This document shows positions 37,720 to 48,959 of a stretch of 64,000 bases of DNA, in pieces. The stretch is from Solanum dulcamara (taxonomy: Eukaryota > Streptophyta > Magnoliopsida > Solanales > Solanaceae), in assembly GCF_947179165.1 (NCBI RefSeq), contig NC_077239.1, forward strand, positions 71,692,134-71,756,133, given 5' to 3'. Below the pieces are notes generated by a model. It saw only the letters and a program-made list of their open reading frames with translations. It was not told the DNA's origin and did not search any database. The translations under genes and the position numbers were made by a program. Numbering within the stretch: the first letter of the stretch is position 1; every line of letters starts with the position of its first letter.

Positions 37720-38414
37720 CAATCTGAAGTTTGAGTGTAGAGCGTGTATTACACTTTCCTCTACATAGATTAATTGACCAATTAAATCCTGCCAACACTA
37801 CCAACTTTACATGTCATATAACTTTAAAATTAAATACCCAAAACTTGATCTTCAACACAGTTCATTGTCTCTTCAGTTCAAAGAAATCCTCTTTTCCTTC
37901 TTCACCGATCAAAACCCACGCAAGTGTATGGAAGTTCAATTTTCCTTGATTTTCATTCAATGCCCAAAACTTGAACTTTAACACACTGTGTCCATTGTCT
38001 CTTTAGTTCAAACGAAACCCTCTTTCTTCTTCACTGATCAAAACCTAGGTAAGTGTTTGAAAGTTCATTCTTTCTTGATTTTCGTTCAATTCTTAGTTAG
38101 TACTAACTGTTATGTTTGTTTATGTTGCCAATTTTCAGATTTAAATGTTGAAATCAAGTGTTGGATATTGCATTTTTGTTGGGTATTTTGACATTTGTAT
38201 CAACTGCTTCTTGAAGTGACATTAGTTTGTGTTTCGTGTTTCATCCTTGAAGAAGAAGGTGTATGTTCTGGTTTGGTTGTGTCTACTCTCTGTTAGCATT
38301 TTGTAACTAGTTTTTTTTTTAAAAAAATTGCACTGAAAAAGTAAGGGGCTTTTTGGGTATTTCCTTGTTGAGATATGAATGACTATATATTGACATGTTT
38401 TCATCATAAGGGTC

Positions 38415-41400
38415 ATGTTATCGCAGACCTTGATAAAGGTGTATGTATTTCCCGTTGCCATTGATAAAGATCATTTTAGCCTTGTCGAGTTTCTTTCATA
38501 CACTAAAGACCTTGGGTACACAAATGTGAAGGATTTTTACTGTCAAAATGAAATTAACAATGAATTTGTCCAAGTTACTTCTGATATTCAGTTGTTAGAC
38601 TATGTGAAAGACTTAATAGATGGTGATGACTTTCATGTTTATGTGGTCCATGAAATTGATGAGTTAGAGGAATTGCCAACTCCAACTGGTCTTTTGCCAT
38701 GGCCAGGCTCTGTTGATGTTGGAAATGTGGAGAATGAGGCTGCTTCAGATGTGAATAAGATTGAGGATGTTTCAGATGTGAATGAGTCAGATTTGCATAG
38801 TAGTGACTCAGATATAAATGCCATTCCTGATGAAGATGGTTCAAATGTTGATGAAGAATTAAGATCTTTTAGATCTGAAAGGAGGAACAAAAGAAATCCT
38901 AATCCTAAGAGAAAAAAGAAAGTACCTGGAGAAATACCAGTAGGTGAAGCTGGTATTGATAGAGGCTTTGAAGGTATTGAAAAAAATAAGAAGGATAGAT
39001 ATGTTGACAGATTAGGAGGAGATGAAGATTATATTGATAGCTCAGACTGTGATAGTGATAATAGCACAGATGTGGTAGATGTAGAAGTTGTTAGGGGTAT
39101 TGATCAACTAGAGAGAAGAAAAAGTAAAAATGTCAGGTATGATGCTGAATGTGAAGTCTCTATTTTTGAAAATGCTAAACAATTTAGAAAGGTTTTGGCA
39201 AATTATGCAGTAAAAAATAATTATCAGATTAAGTTAAGGCCTAATGAAACTCATAGAGTGAGGGCTAAATGTAAATTCAAAGAAAAATACAAATGGTTGT
39301 GTTATGGTGCAACTGATAGTGATTCTGATAACTTTTTGATCAAGAACTACCATCCTATACATAAGTGTTCTCCATTAAATAAGAAAATGTGTACAAGTAA
39401 ATTCCTAGTAAACAAATTCAGGGATGAAATAACTAAACAATCATTCATAAAGATTTGGGAAATACAAGAATTGTACAGGGAGAAGTTAGGATTGTATGTG
39501 GGTAGGACCATCTGTTACAAGGCAAAGCTAATGATTCTTAGAGAATCCATGGGTGACTAAAATATGGAATTTGCAAGATTATGGGATTATGCTGAGGTTA
39601 TAAAATAGACCTATCCTGGTAGTTCTATTTTTTTAAGAATGGATAGAGAAACTGCACTAGAAAAGAATTTATTTGTGTACTTCTATGTGTGCTTGGAGGC
39701 ATTGAAAAGGGGGTGGAAGGAAGGATGTAGAAGAATAATAGGATTTAATGGATATTTCTTAAAGGGTGCTTGCAAGGTGAACTTCTAGTAGCAGTTGGCA
39801 AGAATGGAAACAATCAGATGTTTCCTATAGCCTGACAGTTGTAGATAAGGAAACTAAGCATAGTTGGAGTTTCTTCATCAATTACTTGAAAGAGGACCTG
39901 CAGTTGGGTACTGGACAGGGTCTTACTGTGATGATAGATATGCAAAAGGTAATTACATATTACATTTGCTTAAGCTATCAGATTATCTATTAAGTATTGA
40001 ATTGCATTTTGTTTTCTTTGCAGGGTTTTCATGCAGCAGTTACTGAACTGCTACCAAATGCTGAAGTTAGAATGTGTGCTAGACATATTTGATCTAATTG
40101 AAATCAAACCTGGAAAGGAGAGGAAAGGAGAAAACAATTTTGGAGATCTTCAAAGTCAAGTTTTGAAGTGAAGTTCAAGGATGAGCTTCATAAAATGAGC
40201 AAACTTGGTAAGGATATTTGTGCTGACTTATTGCATTATCCAAAGATGTCATGGGTTAGGGCATTCTTTCAAGAGCATTCCAAATGTGATGTAGTTGAAA
40301 ATAACATGTGTGAGACCTTTAACGCATGGATCATATCATGTAGACACAAATCTATAATAACCATGCTGGAGGAAATTAGGAGAAAGATAATGACAAGAAC
40401 TGTTGACATGATCAAGTTTGCCAACACCTGGATATCTGATATTGCACCTATGGCTAGACTTATCTTAGAGGAGAATAAGGAAAAGTCTAGGACATGCAAG
40501 GTGCTTTGGAATGCTGATGTTGGGTTTGAGATTGGAGAAGGGGAGTACATGCATATAGTTAACTTGACTGATAGAGTTTGTAGTTGTAGAACTTGGCAAC
40601 TGAGAGGCATTCCATGCCAACATGCTATTGCTGCTTTGTGCCACATAGAACAGGACTGAACCTTTTGTGGAGCATTGGTATAAGAAGGATATCTTCTTAA
40701 AGGCTTATAGTCATTTCATCCAACCAATTTCAAATATGAAGATATGGCCTGAAACTAACAATCCAAGGATTGAACCTCCTAAACAAAAACCAATGCCTGA
40801 CAGACCTGCAAAAAATAGAAGAAAGGGAAAAGATGAACCAAGAAAGAATTATGGAAAAATTTCTAAACAAGGGGTGAAACAGACTTGTTCCATGTGTAAA
40901 CAACAAGGTCATAACAAGAGATATTGCAAGGTAACATAATTTATACTTGCTTATGTCTTTTTTAATCACTTATTGAATTTTTAATGAACATATATTTTGT
41001 GGTTAAATATTCAGGTTGCTGCTCAAAACTCACAATTTACTGGTCAAAGCTCACAAGGAAGTAGCCAACCTCAACCAAAAAACTTCAGTCAACCTGAACC
41101 AACAACATTCAGCCAACCTGCATCAACTACATCAAGCAAGCATGTTTCTTCAATAATAGTTTGTGTTGATACAAGTAGAGTTAAGAGGGTGAATGATACA
41201 AACTCAAGCCAACCACCATCATATGTGGATACAAGTATTTCTTTTACAAGAGGAATAACAAGTCAAATACCTCAGAGGAGAAAAGAGACTGTTGGACAAA
41301 AGAGAGGAGTTGCAGCAACTGGAGAAGACTATACAAGAGGGGGGACAAAGAAGCCATCATATGGTGGATCAAGTAATGTCGGATTTGGCATATTCACAAG

Positions 41401-41675
41401 TGCAAGTAGAACTCAAATACTCAATGTATGTTGCTTTGTCCTTTGGTTACATACTAATCTTCAGTAGTGCAGCATACTTACTAATTTTGGTTTCTCTTTT
41501 TCTGTAAAAACAGCCAGGAACTTCAAGTCAAAGAATTCTGCCAACAAGTTCAAAGCTAAATGATGCAAGTTCAACAGGCATATACCTTGGTTTTAAGCCT
41601 AGAGGCTTGAGATGGAAAAATAGAGATGCTGTCACTACCAACCAGTTGCAGAAAATGGCAAATAAAAAGAAGTAA
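38415..41675 (+). pseudogene. MuDR-type MULE transposase, inactivated
   Basis: The 381-codon first frame (38415-39560) has a PB1-like N-terminus (KVYVFPVAIDKDHFSLVEFL), an acidic linker, a basic patch, and the Mutator DNA-binding domain (FENAKQFRKVLANYAVKNNY, CSPLNKKMCTSKFLVNKFR). The catalytic part follows but is broken: stops at 39558 and 39606, a 1-base loss near 39775, another near 39835, stops at 40090 and 40099 where Trp is expected (RHI-stop-SN-stop-NQTW), and a stop plus shift at 40657. The first catalytic Asp site reads GFNGYFLKG (Asn at 39747). The second Asp is kept (MIDMQKG, 39937). The SWIM zinc finger (CSCRTWQLRGIPCQHAIAA) and a CCHC knuckle (CSMCKQQGHNKRYC) are intact. Introns are at 39949-40023, about 40932-41014, and before 41514. 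The gene ends at TAA 41673. Confidence 0.92.
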
Positions 41676-42243
41676 CAGCAGCTTGAAGTTTTGAATACTA
41701 ACTGCGGATTGCTTAACAGCTTAACATAAATTTGTGGATTGTGTAATGTATTCAGTTTTGAGGATTGTGTAACCTTGTTAAACAAGTCCACTGATCTTCG
41801 TATTTAGCATAATGCTAACTTTGAGTTCATTGTTGATTATGTTTTTGTAGTTGCACTGTGATATTGTTAAATGTTTTTGGTATTAAATTTGTGAAGTCTC
41901 TATTTTTGTTGTTGGTATTAACCAGTCCACTCAATTTGAGTTACATTGTGTAGAGATTTTAAACTTTTAATAAGTGAAATATGTATTCACATCAACAAGA
42001 TGTGAATTGTATACAACAATAACATCAAAATACATACAAATGTGGCCTAGCTAGAAATTAACAGAAACAACAACAACATGAGAATTATTTCTTCACAGCA
42101 ACAACAACATCACCCTTACATTAACTTTACAACAACTTTACAGCAACAACAACATCAAAATAATACTGCAAAACATAAGCAATTTTACAGCAGATTATTG
42201 AACAAAACATAATGTTACTTTAAGGCAAAAAACACAACACATT

Positions 42244-42739
42244 TTAACAATTAGGCTTCAATCTCCATATTCCAAACACTACCAACCCAGCAACGATCAC
42301 ACCAACAATAAATATATTTCTTGCTTGATTTATTTTTTCATCAAAAGTCTTGACTTTCTTCAACAAACTCCAGATCACCTTATTTGCTTGAGGAGGGTGT
42401 CGATCTTCATACCAATAAAAAAAATCGCAGCCACCCATTTTCTACAAAATCAATCAGGAAAAAAATTAGAAGCCCACAATTGACAGAAAATACTTATTCC
42501 TCTTTTGTTGTACTTACATGAAATAAATGAAGCTTTAACATTCACATTGAATAAAAGTTGCAATATATGAGTAAACATATCAACATAAAGAATTATTTTA
42601 CCTTTGAAAGTTTACAAGTAAAAAATCTACGACCTGGATTTAGTTGAGTCCAAGAAGTCTTTAATAGTGCTTCATTACCACATTTACAATATCGACATTC
42701 ATCCAAAGAGGTCATGGAAGAGTTGGAGAAGCTCAACAT
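42244..42739 (-). CDS. GRF-type zinc-finger protein with C-terminal membrane segment, carried by the MULE
   Basis: Two exons on the minus strand: 42602-42739 (46 codons) and 42244-42441 (65 codons plus stop), joined at a codon boundary over a GT..AG intron of 160 bp; total 111 aa. Residues 15-50 carry a GRF zinc finger: CRYCKCGNEALLKTSWTQ, then NPGRRFFTCKL, and across the splice GGCDFFYWYEDRHPPQ, so the Cys set and the Gly-Arg-Phe core are present. A short coiled helix (WSLLKKVKTFDEKINQ) and a hydrophobic C-terminal segment (IFIVGVIVAGLVVFGIW) follow. GRF fingers bind nucleic acid in other proteins. Here the role is unknown; it may be an accessory factor like mudrB by position, though not by sequence. 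It is open while the partner transposase is not. An alternative start is the Met at codon 9. Confidence 0.85.
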
Positions 42740-42986
42740 GGAAGTGTAGGAGAAGAGTGAGAGAAAAACAAAGAAGAAGAGAGAAAAACAAAGAACAAGA
42801 GAGAAGTGATTTTTGCCCTAAATCAGAGAAACAATCTAAGAAATTAGGGCAAAAATGAAGAAGAAGATGCATAAATATATAGATAAGAGGGATATGACCG
42901 TTATAGGCCAAGTCTGATGCCACATCAGCTGAAAAAATAGCTTCTACGCGCCTCTAGTAAGTGCAAAACACGCGAGGGTCCAGCTA

Positions 42987-43109
42987 ATTAAAAAGTGTCA
43001 AAATGACACAATAGACCCTTACATTATGTGTCTAAAATGAACATATCTTGGTTTAGGTGTCTAAGTGAAAGTTGACGCCAACTTTAAGGGGCCAGTGATG
43101 GGTTTGGCC
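42987..43109 (-). repeat. Right terminal inverted repeat of the MULE
   Basis: 123-bp inverted copy of 37597-37719, ending ..GTGATGGGTTTGGCC directly before the TAGATATTT duplication. Confidence 0.93.
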
Positions 43110-43214
43110 TAGATATTTGCACTATGTGGCCCTTGACGCCATTTGGCTTTGTTCTAAAGTGGGCTAGAAAAGGCTATTTGTGTAAATGCCCTCCGATAAT
43201 TCATTCTCATTCTC

Positions 43215-43470
43215 AGCCACCACAGAAATAAAATATTTTGAACTCAAAAATTTTAAACCGAAAAAAGATAGTTGAAAATTAGAATTATGTTTCATCATGA
43301 ATATAAATTGAAGTTGTTTTTGAATATTTATAAGTGATTTGGAGTGATAAAAGTGAAAACAACTTTTTAAAAGTTTTTCAAATTTCAAAATTTAACTTGA
43401 AGTTAAATTTTAAAATTTTATGATCAAACACGATTTTTTGAATTTAAACTCAAAAAAGTAAAAAAAATAC
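43215..43470 (-). repeat. Dispersed AT-rich repeat (inverted relative of 15755-16010)
   Basis: Contains 'aacttgaagttaaattttaaaattttatgatcaaacacg', the reverse complement type of the 15770-15815 sequence, and neighbouring blocks in matching order. This is probably an old MITE just outside the MULE right end. Confidence 0.4.
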
Positions 43471-44348
43471 GCATGATCAACGGCCACTAAGTTCTTGCAT
43501 TACGCTTTCACTGCAATAAAATGTTCAAACCACGGTAGAAACTGTATGAAGATAATAATACTCGTGATATTCAGACATGTATTGATAAATAAACTTTAGT
43601 TAATTGGTATACATTTTTACCTGATTTTATCACTTTAAGTATGATAAATTAATATAACTTATTATAAATATTGAGCGTAAATAATTAAGTACTAACTTTT
43701 TGAATATGCGAATAATTAATTGTAAAAAATTTCCAAATGTCATTATTAAGATATAATATTTCGAGTTATAACAAAATTTTATAAGTTTCAAGTTATAGTA
43801 GTAAAACTCTATCAAGTTATAACAAATTTTAAAATATAATGCAGCAATTAATTTATTAATAAACGGATTAAAGAAAAGGGTAATAAATGTATTAATGGTA
43901 ATACCGAATTACCATTCAATCAAGACTCTAGTTTTAATTTATAAATTAATTGATTATATTTTATTAAGTAATTAAATAACAATATATTTTTCCTTATATA
44001 GTGTTTTATAAATGGCTAGATATACCAATCCTTGATTTTCTCCATTTAGTTGGACACTATTTTAGTTGTTATCAATCTCCTATTAATATCCTAATTAATA
44101 ATATCAATCTCCTGTTTTAGTTTCTATTTCCTCCTTCTTATTTTTTTATTCTTTTGAAAATTGATATCATTTTTTGAAAAAAATGAAAATCATTTTTTTT
44201 AAAATTTAGTACTTATTTCTTACATCTGTTTTATTTTTTGAATCTCTTCCTTAATATTCTCACACAATTTTCTTCCTTAATATATCCACATTATTTATTT
44301 TTTCTTTAACTTTTTTCATGCACGCTTCTTTTCTTTTTTCTTCCCTAT
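43471..44348. other. AT-rich intergenic DNA
   Basis: No coding frame. A motif 'caagttataac / cgagttataac' recurs near 43760-43825. Nothing else was recognised. Confidence 0.4.
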
Positions 44349-44361
44349 TTGTCGTCAATAC

Positions 44362-45739
44362 TTTTTTTTTTTTTTTTTTTTTTTTTCGGGAACAGACCCT
44401 ACACGAGGCTCCCACCTCTCGTGCACAGCCAGGGGTTGTGCCGCACACCCCCAAGCCTTATTATACATAAAACAGAAAAATACACGGAGGGGGACATAAA
44501 CCTAACCTCCAATCCTATGGTGGTTCATAAGTCGGTCATCCTACTAAGGTCAGCCAACTCATCCCCGATACAAACACACGAAAAGGAAACCTAGAAACTA
44601 TGCACCTAAAGAAGAGGACTCCTCTCGATACACAGAAACTAGGAAAGCATAAATAAGGGAGACTCGCCCTTTACATAAAATAAAGGAAAAATCTAAATAA
44701 AACTGGGGATGAATCCTCATAAAAGCTATATACATTTTAGCGTCAACGAGGATCATCAAATAACATGGCTAAAAATATAGCATGGAGACAAACACTGCAA
44801 TTGGGCGCTCAATCCAATGCTGCAACACTAGTAGTAGATCATGGAGGCTTCTTAATCCTTTTGGTCTTCCTCCGTCTAAAGCTAGGTAGGCCGGCTCTAT
44901 CTAGCATGTAGTATCCTCGTGTACCCCGAGGTAGCTGCTGGAGGGTGGTGTAGTGGCCTGGAGTGGTAAGAGTGTGACTGTGCTTGGAGAGAGCATCCGC
45001 AGTGAAGTTTGCCTCCCTGTATACATGCTTGCAAGAAAAGAAAACAAATAATTCGGAAATATCAACAAGGTCATGAGTTATCCGGTGAAGGCTCCACGGA
45101 GGTTTCGTCTGATGATTGATCCATTTAGTGATCAACTCCGAGTCGACTTCTAGGATAACGTGCTGAAAGCCCTGTTGAATGCACCATTTAAGCCCATAAA
45201 CTGCCGCCTCTAGTTCGGCTTGATTGTTGGTTCCCTCCCCTAACGGTATGGCGTAGGCGAAGATGAATCTACCCATATGATCTCTTAAGATGCCACCCCC
45301 CCAATTGCCCCCGGATTACCCAACGCGCTTCCGTCAGTGTTCAGCTTAACGAAACCGAGTTGTGGTTTAGTCCACGAGACTTGGGTGATCTTCATTTCAT
45401 GAGCACACTTATCTATGTAGGAAATAGTGTGGATCCAGTTCGAAGGCCAATGGATATAGGGGTACGCGATTCTAAGTAGATTAGAGATGTCTTTGAAAAC
45501 GGCAAATTTCACTCTCGCCAGGCTAGAAATCTTTCCCCCGTATTTGCTCGCGCACCTATTCTTCCACAAATTCCAACATATAAATATTGGGGTGGAGTGA
45601 AAGATAAGTTTGTGAGCTTCTGTGTGGTACTTGTGAAGCCACCAACTCATAACAAGAGGTTTGAGGGGTGTGGCTTCATGCTTTATCCCTAGGGAGTCAG
45701 AGAAGTAGCGCCAAATATTCTTAGCGAAGTGGCCCGTGC
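44362..45739 (-). mobile_element. 5'-truncated LINE with RNase H, 13-bp target duplication
   Basis: TTGTCGTCAATAC occurs at 44349-44361 and 45740-45752, the target duplication of one insertion. The plus strand next to the first copy is a run of 25 T (the poly(A) tail of a minus-strand element). Inside are two minus-strand frames. 45285-45773 has ICWNLWKNRCASKYGG, SWTKPQLGFVKLNTDGSALG. 44839-45276 has YAIPLGEGTNNQAELEAAVY, ILEVDSELITKWI and VYREANFTADALSKH. Together they form the C-terminal RNase H domain of a plant LINE ORF2. The two frames are one domain separated by a shift in a G-run near 45295. Reverse transcriptase is missing because of 5' truncation. Confidence 0.9.
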
Positions 45740-45979
45740 TTGTCGTCAATACAAATTTTATGCTTTCATCCATAATTTTAAATTATTTTTTTCATATAAA
45801 TTTTGTAAATTAACATAAATTTTTTTCTAGTATGAACTGAAATATAGTAACGTTCATTCAATCTTGTTTCAATAAGGAGATAATAATATAAAATCTTAAT
45901 TAAAATTGATATCTACGTTGAAATTATAGTTTTGAAAAACACTGCATACACAAAGAAGTAAGAATTAAATATTTTAAAA

Positions 45980-46245
45980 TTATATTTAGATACCAATTGC
46001 ATACATTGTTACACTTAAGCTTTTCAGGTGTATATCAATTGGATACAACATTAACTAGTTTTAGCTTGGCTTACTCGGTTGAAATCTTAAATATATGTTT
46101 TATTTTTAGTTGGATACCAATTGCATATATGGTTAGAATTAATATTTTCAGGTGGATATCACTAGGATACCAATTGAAAACCAACTGCATACATTGGTGA
46201 ACTTAATTTTTTAAGTGGATACCAAATGACTACCAACATTAATCA
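45980..46245. repeat. Degenerate repeat of 'GGATACCAATTGCATACATTG' words
   Basis: The words tagataccaattgcatacattg, ttggataccaattgcatatatgg, ggataccaattgaaaaccaactgcatacattgg and gtggataccaaatgactaccaacatta follow one another, with 'tttcaggtg(t/g)atatca' between them, at roughly 140-bp spacing. Non-coding. Confidence 0.6.
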
Positions 46246-46424
46246 GTTTAAGTTTTTGAATCTACATTTAAAAAATAGTGTATACACAAAGGATTAAGTA
46301 TTACACATAATACATATTCTGAAATCAAAATTCATTGAGTTAAAAGATCAAAAACATCAAAATATGTGTTTGTCACAATTAAACAACTAAATTAAAATAA
46401 AAATAAATTATGGCTAATTTTCAG

Positions 46425-46502
46425 CAGGATAATTTGAACATGTCTTCCTGTTGTGTCCCTCCCGACGGCATGTGCTGCACGTAATATATAATTTCCTCCA
46501 TT
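46425..46502 (-). pseudogene. MULE-type zinc-knuckle remnant
   Basis: On the minus strand the frame reads KLYITCSTCRREGHNRKTC, a CCHC knuckle of the C-x2-C-x4-H-x4-C kind found at the C-terminus of MULE transposases (compare CSMCKQQGHNKRYC in the element at 38415-41675). The flanks are not coding. This suggests that a second, strongly decayed MULE contributed the 46-48 kb region. Confidence 0.55.
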
Positions 46503-46559
46503 TGGAAATCAATATACTCTTCGATTCCAATGTGTATGTATCTCTCTTTCCTGAAAATT

Positions 46560-47110
46560 TATATCTTAACATATTATGCCAATTTCATGTCATTTACAGT
46601 CCAATAAAATATACATAATAAACATTGCATACCAACTTTATGAAAACTATAAAAAAAATATCAAAATTATACAAGTTTAGAAACAATAATGAAAGAAAAA
46701 TTCATACCAATTTTATTAGAAGTTAATTCCAACACAATTGAAAGTTAATATCAAGTTTCATGCCAAATATATAAACACTATAGCTAAATCACATGACTTT
46801 CATACTAATTATATGTTGTTTATATATACATTAATTATACATCAATTGCATATCATTATGCCAAGTCTATACAAATTACGTGTCACTTTCATGCCAATTT
46901 TATACAAATTACATGTCATTTGTATGTCAAGTCTCTTCCCTGCCATTTAGGTTGACAAAGTACACATTCATGCGAAAATATATGCCAAAATTCATGTCGC
47001 TTTCATGCCATTTGATGTTCACATAGTGCACATTCCATGCCAGCTATATGACACTACAAAATTCATACCAATTTTATGTCAAATGCAAAAAAAATAAAAA
47101 TATCAAAATT
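46560..47110. repeat. Degenerate array of ATGCCAA/CATGCCATTT words
   Basis: Words such as tatgccaatttcatgtcattt, catgccaaatatata, catgccaattttatacaaattacatgtcattt and catgccatttgatgttcac recur at short irregular intervals. Non-coding; same style as the arrays at 32620 and 45980. Confidence 0.5.
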
Positions 47111-47569
47111 AGACCAATTTAACTCAATTTTGGATAATTATAAAACAAGCAAAAAGTAGGTCTATGATACATAATCTGTAATCATATCAGTTAACATTCC
47201 TTTTATATACAAATTTCATATAAAAAAATACTACATACTTTGTAAGAGTTTGTATATAAAACACGTTATCCCAATTACATATTAATTTAATACAAACTTA
47301 AAATACATAAATACACCTTCATCGGAATGTCAGATTTATACCAATTTAGGGCAACTATAAAACACACAATCAAAAATGTAGTATATAATAACAAAGAAAC
47401 AATCTAAAAATATACCCAGGTAAACCAAATTCATTCCATTTTTTTAAAAAGTGCCAAGACATAAATTATAGCAATTCCGTAGTAATTTCATACAACTTTC
47501 ATAAAAGGGGTATGCATAAAAAAATTTAAAAAGAATATGTTCAAAAATAATTATTAAATAAATACATTC

Positions 47570-48060
47570 ACAACATGTTTGACCTTTTTTTATTTAAGGA
47601 TTTTTGAATCCTTCAATGTTGATCTACTAGGTCTTTTTTTCAAGGGTTTTGAAGACTCACCCTCTTCCACACTCTTTGCCTTTTTGATTTATTTTCACTT
47701 ACCAAATCAGAATCAGAATTTGAATATGAAAAATCCGATGAATGAGAATCCAACATCTTTCCCTTTCTTTTTTTTCCTTCTCCGTGGTTTCTTTGTTCTT
47801 GACTTGAATTTTCTTCTTCATGGATGTATTCTAATTCCTCTTCAAAGGAGTTGGATTCTTCTTTGCCGGGGTGATGTTCTTTTTTATGGGGGTTTGGGTT
47901 AAAATGCTGAAGGTTGGCGGCTCAATCTCTACGTCATGTTCATCTTCTAGAAATTTTGGACTCTTTCTTGGTGTTTGACAATTTTTATTTTATTTTTATG
48001 CATCCTGAGAAATCGTTGAAATCGTGTTGAAAATAGAGGTATTGAAATAGTAAAGAAGAA
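47570..48060 (-). pseudogene. Lys/Ser-rich coding relic, possible transposon protein
   Basis: The minus strand contains short coding-like stretches: KFLEDEHDVEIEPPTFSILT then TPIKKNITPAKKNPTPLKR near 47840-47960, and KAKSVEEGESSKPLKKRPSR near 47620-47690. I do not recognise the family with confidence. The basic, Pro/Thr-rich style resembles linker regions of plant transposon-encoded proteins. Frames are broken. Confidence 0.3.
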
Positions 48061-48515
48061 AATATTTTGAATGAAGTTGAAAAGAGATGGTAAAGTAGAA
48101 AGATAAAGAGAAACGCTTGGTATCCCTGATTGTAGTGATTGGATTATTTCAATAAATGTGTCGTCTTTGTGATTATCACTCCTATTAATTATGTTCTAAT
48201 TTAATATATTTAAAAAAAATTAATTTAAACTAATTTTTAAATTAATATAGATATGTTAAGACCTGTAAATAAAATGTTATAAGTGGTAAATATTTAAAAT
48301 TACATTTAAAAGTTGTAATATTAACTCTTAATATATGTTGTGATTTTTCTTAATTAATTTTAGGTATTTCAATTAATTTAAGGAAAACCTACACAAAATA
48401 GACCAATTGTGAAACTATTTACCCAAATTAGATCCAACCCAAACTATTTACCTTTAATAAGCTCATGATTCAAACTATTTACCCCCTTACCCCGTTTTCT
48501 CCCTTTTAATTTCGC

Positions 48516-48539
48516 GCATGACGTCATGCTGACGTCAGC
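48516..48539. other. Two overlapping perfect palindromes with TGACGTCA cores
   Basis: GCATGACGTCATGC (48516-48529) overlaps GCTGACGTCAGC (48528-48539). Each contains TGACGTCA, the bZIP/CRE-type core. They occur at the edge of a 'ggaaaacctacacaaaatagacc..' segment that looks like a transposon terminal region. Confidence 0.7.
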
Positions 48540-48555
48540 ATCACTACTCCTCTTT

Positions 48556-48859
48556 CATACTATCAGAGTATAGTTTCTTCTTGATACCATCAGAGTATTA
48601 TCAAGCAGTTTCGTTGAACCACTATTTCTTCCTTCTTGATACTATCATAGTATATACATACTCTCATGGTATCAAATGTTATTTACGCCAGTGCCCCTTT
48701 CCTTGTTCCTCTTTGATACCATCAGAGTATATTATACTCTGATGGTATCAAACAATTTATCAAGCAGTATTAATCTCATGATTCAAGAAGGAAGAGACAG
48801 TGCTTCAACAAAAATGTTTGATACCATCAGACTATTTTATATACTCTCATGGTATCAAA
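48556..48859. repeat. Array of TTTGATACCATCAGAGTAT motifs in both orientations
   Basis: About eight copies of the 19-bp word or close variants. Forward copies are near 48556, 48583, 48638, 48712 and 48817. Inverted copies (ATACTCTGATGGTATCAAA) are at 48658, 48734 and 48841. Three forward/inverted pairs make hairpins with loops from 3 to about 5 bases; the 48712-48752 pair is almost perfect. Non-coding. Confidence 0.85.
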
Positions 48860-48959
48860 TGCGTGAGAGAGTTAAAAACAAAGGATATGAAAGTAATAGT
48901 ATATCTAATGATAAATAATTTTCATTTTTGAATATAACAATAATTATCCATTAATTTAA

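Larger units (their letters stand above)
37597..43109 (+). mobile_element. Complete MuDR-type MULE with two convergent genes
   Basis: 5,513-bp element. The left terminal inverted repeat is 37597-37719 and the right is 42987-43109 (123 bp each, beginning GGCCAAATCCATCGCTGGCC and differing at only a few positions). TAGATATTT flanks it on both sides (37588-37596 and 43110-43118), a perfect 9-bp target duplication. Inside are a plus-strand transposase gene (38415-41675, decayed) and a minus-strand two-exon GRF-zinc-finger gene (42244-42739), transcribed towards each other. The clean ends and close arms point to a fairly recent insertion. It lies between the fasciclin-like gene and a LINE, in otherwise gene-free DNA. 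Confidence 0.95.

Noticed and set aside
42667..42858. 63-codon plus-strand Lys/Arg-rich frame near the MULE right end
   Set aside because: It overlaps the first exon and leader of the minus-strand GRF gene and is built from purine-rich leader sequence; no conserved motif.
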